Assembly: GCA_934476025.1 (NCBI GenBank)
Contig: CAKSNI010000077.1
Span: 1 to 5,831 of the forward strand
Length of the DNA: 5,831 nt
Source of the DNA: an uncultured Eubacteriales bacterium
Lineage (GTDB): Bacteria; Bacillota; Clostridia; Oscillospirales; Acutalibacteraceae
Direction of reading: 5' to 3'
The notes under the pieces are model-generated. The model was not told the origin of the DNA, searched no databases, and worked only from the letters and a program-made list of their open reading frames with translations. Of the stretch, positions 4,013-5,831 are shown piece after piece. A program made the position numbers and the translations under genes. The number at the start of each line of letters is the position of its first letter. The stretch's first letter is position 1.

Positions 4013-5831
4013 TTACGCCGTTGCGGTCGGTTCCATAATCGAACGGAATTCATCTCCGCTGATTTTTTCTTCCATAAAGAGCTTTTCTGCCACGGCATGG
4101 AGTTTATCCATGTGTTCCTGCAGTAACGCCAACGCTTTCTTGTATTGTGTCATGACGATGCTTTCAATTTCTTCGTCAATAACCGAAGCAATCTTTTCGG
4201 AATAGTTCGGAGTGGACGAGAAATCCCTGCCCAGGAAAACTTCGTTGTCATCATGTCCGTAGGTTACCAGCCCCAATTTTTCGCTCATTCCGTATTTGGT
4301 TACCATATGACGGGCCAAATCGGTTGCCCTTTCAATATCATTGGAAGCCCCGGTACAGATATCATCCTGCGTCAGCTGTTCGGCCGCACGACCGCCCAGC
4401 AACGAGCAAATCTGCTCCAGAATGGCATTGCGGGACATATGCCCTTTTTCTTCGGTAGGAACATACATGGTATACCCGGCTGCCATTCCGCGCGGAATGA
4501 TGGATATCTGATGCACCGGATCCTGCGACGGCAGGAAATACGAAACAATGGCATGGCCGGCTTCGTGATAGGAAGTAATCTTCTTATCCTTATCTTTCAG
4601 AATATGGGATTTCTTTTCGGTACCCATAACCACCTTGATGGTGGCTTCTTCGATTTCCGGCTGGGTAATGGCCTTCAGCCCGTGCCGAACCGCCAGCAGG
4701 GCCGCTTCGTTTAAAAGGTTTTCCAAATCTGCCCCCGTAAAGCCGGCAGTGGACTGGGCGATGGTTTTCAGATTGACATCCGGGCCAAGCGGCTTTCCGC
4801 GGGAATGCACCTTCAGAATTTCTTCCCGACCCTTGGCATCGGGGTAATTAACGGTAATCTGACGGTCAAACCGGCCGGGACGCAGCAGTGCTTTATCAAG
4901 AATATCCGGGCGGTTGGTAGCGGCCATGACGATAACCCCTTCGTTATCCCCAAAGCCGTCCATTTCAACCAGCATCTGGTTGAGGGTTTGCTCCCGCTCA
5001 TCGTGACCGCCGCCGAGCCCGGCACCACGCTGGCGCCCGACTGCGTCAATTTCATCGATAAAGATAATGGAAGGAGCACTCTTTTTGGCCTCGGCGAACA
5101 AATCCCGCACACGGGAAGCGCCGACACCGACAAACATTTCCACAAAGTCCGATCCGGAAATCGACAAAAACGGAACCCCGGCTTCCCCGGCTACCGCACG
5201 GGCCAGCAAGGTTTTCCCGGTACCCGGAGGGCCAACCAGCAGGACGCCTTTCGGAATCCTGGCTCCCAGTTCGTCAAACTTTTTGGGATCCTTCAGGAAT
5301 TCCACGATTTCGGCCATTTCGGCTTTTTCCTCATCGGCACCGGCCACATCGGCAAAGGTAGTTTTCTTGTTGCTTTCCCGATTAAATTTTGCCTTGCCGA
5401 AGGTAAAGGTTTTATCGTTGCCCATGGTGGTGTTCATGCGCTTGAGAATGACAACCACCAAAACCAGCATCACAATCCCCATCACCGCTGTCGGCAGGAA
5501 GCTGAGAATCCAGGAAGCCCCTTTTCCGCTTTCATAATCCATCACGATGGGCGCATCGGGGTGAGCCTCATTATAGGCCATCACCGCATCGTTGACATCG
5601 TTATAGAAAATGTCGGCATTGGCAACCGAATAGCTGTGTTCTTTCCCGTCGCTGCGGGTAACATAGGTCAAATCGCCGGTATAAAGATTCAGGTTATAGG
5701 AAGCGACCTCCCCATCCTTGATCTTTGAAATCACTTCGTAGTAAGTCGGCCCGGCCTTGGCGCTGCCAAACCGGGATACTGCTGCGATAGACAGCAGAAA
5801 AATAATCGGAATTCCGATATATATCAGAATT
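4013..5831 (-). CDS. ftsH: ATP-dependent zinc metalloprotease FtsH, 5' end beyond window
   Basis: This is the membrane-anchored AAA+ protease that degrades misassembled membrane proteins and short-lived regulators as a hexamer. The frame is open to the right window edge with 605 visible residues; the first visible residues (ILIYIGIPIIFLL) are the first membrane segment, so only a few N-terminal residues are missing. Residue numbers below count from an internal GTG at 5734 that is not the true start. An extracytoplasmic domain (about 1-73) is followed by a second membrane segment (about 75-98), Walker A GPPGTGKT (168-175), pore loop FVGVG (201-205), Walker B IIFIDE (223-228), a second-region-of-homology with arginine fingers R285 and R288, zinc-site HEAGH (390-394), and the third zinc ligand Asp466 in SNDIERAT. 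All key residues are intact. It is convergent to the ABC operon and functionally unrelated to it. The C-terminus is short (MEPTATA), as is common in Clostridia. Confidence 0.96.
   Translation of the reverse strand, partial: ILIYIGIPIIFLLSIAAVSRFGSAKAGPTYYEVISKIKDGEVASYNLNLYTGDLTYVTRSDGKEHSYSVANADIFYNDVNDAVMAYNEAHPDAPIVMDYESGKGASWILSFLPTAVMGIVMLVLVVVILKRMNTTMGNDKTFTFGKAKFNRESNKKTTFADVAGADEEKAEMAEIVEFLKDPKKFDELGARIPKGVLLVGPPGTGKTLLARAVAGEAGVPFLSISGSDFVEMFVGVGASRVRDLFAEAKKSAPSIIFIDEIDAVGRQRGAGLGGGHDEREQTLNQMLVEMDGFGDNEGVIVMAATNRPDILDKALLRPGRFDRQITVNYPDAKGREEILKVHSRGKPLGPDVNLKTIAQSTAGFTGADLENLLNEAALLAVRHGLKAITQPEIEEATIKVVMGTEKKSHILKDKDKKITSYHEAGHAIVSYFLPSQDPVHQISIIPRGMAAGYTMYVPTEEKGHMSRNAILEQICSLLGGRAAEQLTQDDICTGASNDIERATDLARHMVTKYGMSEKLGLVTYGHDDNEVFLGRDFSSTPNYSEKIASVIDEEIESIVMTQYKKALALLQEHMDKLHAVAEKLFMEEKISGDEFRSIMEPTATA

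Noticed and set aside
3891..4205. Plus-strand open frame starting with GTG across the ftsH terminator
   Set aside because: It runs through a terminator hairpin and into the antisense of the ftsH 3' end, with low-complexity composition and no ribosome site.
4805..5728. Long plus-strand open frame of about 307 codons opposite ftsH
   Set aside because: It is antisense to the conserved FtsH catalytic core, has no recognisable domain and no ribosome site; it is a codon-bias shadow.
5732..5734. GTG as the ftsH start
   Set aside because: The frame continues upstream into a clear first membrane segment reaching the window edge, so the true start is outside the window.

Overview
The window reads as a chromosomal segment of a low-to-moderate-GC Gram-positive anaerobe, most likely a gut-type Clostridia of the Oscillospiraceae/Ruminococcaceae kind. 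This is inferred from three things: a lipoprotein-type binding protein, the style of the FtsH and ABC-transporter proteins, and A+G-rich Shine-Dalgarno sites with U-tailed intrinsic terminators. No marker gene fixes the species.

Layout: (1) 2-325 (+) is the C-terminal end of an AEC-family permease cut by the window edge. (2) 467-708 is a compact regulatory leader. It has a near-consensus sigma-A promoter, a 41-residue leader peptide ORF packed with Tyr and Phe codons, and a strong intrinsic terminator placed before the next gene. (3) 805-3558 (+) is a complete three-gene ABC importer: lipoprotein substrate-binding protein, membrane permease, ATPase. A hairpin lies between the first two genes, the last two overlap by 8 nt, and a clean terminator ends the operon. 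(4) 3605-3967 is a gene-free stretch with several possible RNA helices and no recognised family. (5) 3968-5831 (-) is the FtsH membrane protease with its own terminator. It is convergent to the ABC operon and only its extreme N-terminus is missing.

How it works together: the importer belongs to the TrpX/ABC_sub_bind family, some members of which handle aromatic amino acids. The leader has 4 Tyr and 4 Phe codons within 14 codons and no Trp codon. It is followed by a terminator whose 5' arm can compete for an upstream segment. This is the layout of classical ribosome-mediated transcription attenuation, as in enterobacterial pheL-pheA, here placed in front of a transporter in a presumed Clostridia. 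The most economical reading is that the operon imports tyrosine and/or phenylalanine and is de-attenuated when charged tRNA-Tyr/Phe is scarce. This leader-transporter pairing is the most interesting item in the window. The second is the potentially structured intergenic region at 3648-3955.
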